Assembly (NCBI GenBank): GCA_010027295.1
Contig: RGVM01000135.1
Coordinates: 1 to 6,991 of the forward strand
DNA: 6,991 nt
Reading direction: 5' to 3'
DNA from: Chitinophagia bacterium
GTDB taxonomy: Bacteria > Bacteroidota > Bacteroidia > Chitinophagales > Chitinophagaceae
Under the pieces are notes generated by a model that did not search any database, was not told the DNA's origin, and worked only from the letters and a program-made list of their open reading frames with translations. Positions 6,681 through 6,991 of the stretch are shown here, piece after piece (position 1 is the first letter of the stretch; each line of letters starts with the position of its first letter). A program made the translations under genes and the position numbers.

Positions 6681-6790
6681 GGTGCAGCTTTTGCTTCGGC
6701 CTTGGCCTTGCGCGGCCTGGCTGGCCTCGACTTGCCGAAGGAACCCTTGAAAATCTTTCCTTTTTTCGACTTCTTATCTCCTCTGCCCAT
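6668..6790 (-). CDS. 30S ribosomal protein bTHX
   Basis: This 40-residue, very basic protein starts at ATG 6790 and stops at TGA (6670-6668). Its first 27 residues, MGRGDKKSKKGKIFKGSFGK (1-20) then SRPARPR, match the bTHX family closely; in Thermus this small protein sits in the 30S head and stabilises rRNA, and Bacteroidetes have homologues. Thermus THX ends soon after the equivalent of residue 27. Here about 13 more residues follow, rich in Ala and Lys (KAKAEAKAAPAQA). Eight consecutive A residues precede the start on the minus strand in place of a Shine-Dalgarno site. It is convergent with pdxH and downstream of an HU-family gene that has its own terminator, so it is probably transcribed separately. 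Confidence 0.9.
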   Translation of the reverse strand: MGRGDKKSKKGKIFKGSFGKSRPARPRKAKAEAKAAPAQA

Positions 6791-6815
6791 GAGAATGGAT
6801 TTTTTTTGTGAGTCG

Positions 6816-6823
6816 CGAAGGTA
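6816..6823 (-). promoter_or_regulatory. Possible -7 element of the bTHX promoter
   Basis: On the minus strand, TACCTTCG (6823-6816) is one mismatch from TAnnTTTG and lies 25 bases before the bTHX ATG. No clear -33 TTG is found about 20 bases further up, where the HU-gene terminator stem sits. A promoter is expected in this short gap because a terminator precedes it. The same TTCG variant appears ahead of pyrH. Confidence 0.35.
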
Positions 6824-6854
6824 AAGAAAAAGCGGACCACATGCTGCGGTCCGC
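6822..6854 (-). terminator. Intrinsic terminator of the HU-family gene
   Basis: Read on the minus strand, GCGGACC (6854-6848) pairs perfectly with GGTCCGC (6838-6832) around a nine-base loop and is followed by TTTTTCTTT (6831-6823). It lies 28 bases after the stop codon of the HU-like gene. Stem, loop and T-tract all fit a Rho-independent terminator. Its T-tract overlaps the first bases of the candidate bTHX -7 element. Confidence 0.88.
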
Positions 6855-6882
6855 CTCTCTTATGAAATGCCGTTAGTGCGAC

Positions 6883-6991
6883 TTACTTGCCGCGCTTGTT
6901 GAGCTTGGTGGAGAGCTCCTTGCCAGCCTTGAAACGGGCAACGTTCTTGGCCTTGATGGTGATGGACTTCTGCGTGGCGGGGTTCAGGCCC
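6883..6991 (-). CDS. HU/IHF-family DNA-binding protein, C-terminal end only
   Basis: The last 35 codons and the TAA stop (6885-6883) are in the window; the rest lies beyond the right edge. The visible residues read G-L-N-P-A-T near the edge, then ITIKAKNVARFKAGKELS and a basic tail ending NKRGK. The NPAT turn, the alternating strand ITIKAK and the closing FKAGKxL helix are the C-terminal half of the HU fold: the tip of the DNA-binding arm and the final helix. HU-family proteins bend and compact DNA as dimers and usually have about 90 residues. The glycine normally found after NPxT is replaced by Gln here. Whether it is classical HU, an IHF-like protein or one of the several Bacteroidetes paralogues cannot be told from this fragment. 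Confidence 0.83.
   Translation of the reverse strand, partial: GLNPATQKSITIKAKNVARFKAGKELSTKLNKRGK

Noticed and set aside
1..6991. CRISPR array, tRNA or rRNA gene, insertion sequence, defence or phage genes
   Set aside because: No regularly spaced repeats, cloverleaf-like segments, transposase motifs or terminal inverted repeats were seen. All long open stretches are explained by core genes and the FG-GAP lipoprotein.

Overview
The window looks like chromosomal DNA from a GC-rich member of the Bacteroidetes/Bacteroidota. Four things point there: a strong promoter of the Bacteroidetes form (TTG, 21 bases, TAnnTTTG) ahead of rplM; a tiny gene for ribosomal protein bTHX; the gene order rplM-rpsI-rpsB-tsf; and a large FG-GAP/ASPIC-UnbV lipoprotein of the CRTAC1 type. 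Genus or family cannot be fixed from what is visible.

Layout. Positions 1-2160 (minus strand) hold the first 720 codons of a secreted FG-GAP (VCBS-like) repeat lipoprotein that runs off the left edge. A 274-base divergent intergenic region (2161-2434) carries a hairpin with a T-tract, the rplM promoter and a GC-rich leader of about 90 bases. Positions 2435-5137 (plus strand) hold a translation operon: rplM (L13), rpsI (S9), rpsB (S2) and tsf (EF-Ts), closed by a strong intrinsic terminator at 5162-5199. Next come pyrH (UMP kinase, 5235-5945) and pdxH (pyridoxamine 5'-phosphate oxidase, 5998-6633), both on the plus strand. The right end is on the minus strand: a 40-codon gene for ribosomal protein bTHX (6668-6790), then the last 35 codons of an HU/IHF-family DNA-binding protein (6883-6991) with its own terminator.

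How the genes fit together. The operon supplies two small-subunit proteins, one large-subunit protein and the exchange factor for EF-Tu, so it should follow growth rate. pyrH often sits next to rpsB-tsf in bacteria, but here a terminator separates them. frr, the usual next gene, is absent and pdxH takes its place. The bTHX gene adds another 30S component. The repeat lipoprotein is functionally unrelated and probably acts at the cell surface.

Overall this is mostly ordinary core-genome sequence. I found no convincing new multi-gene system. The items most worth a second look are regulatory or small-scale: the rplM leader, the hairpin just upstream of the tsf start, the charged C-terminal tail of S2, and the bTHX gene whose stop codon forms the loop of a hairpin.
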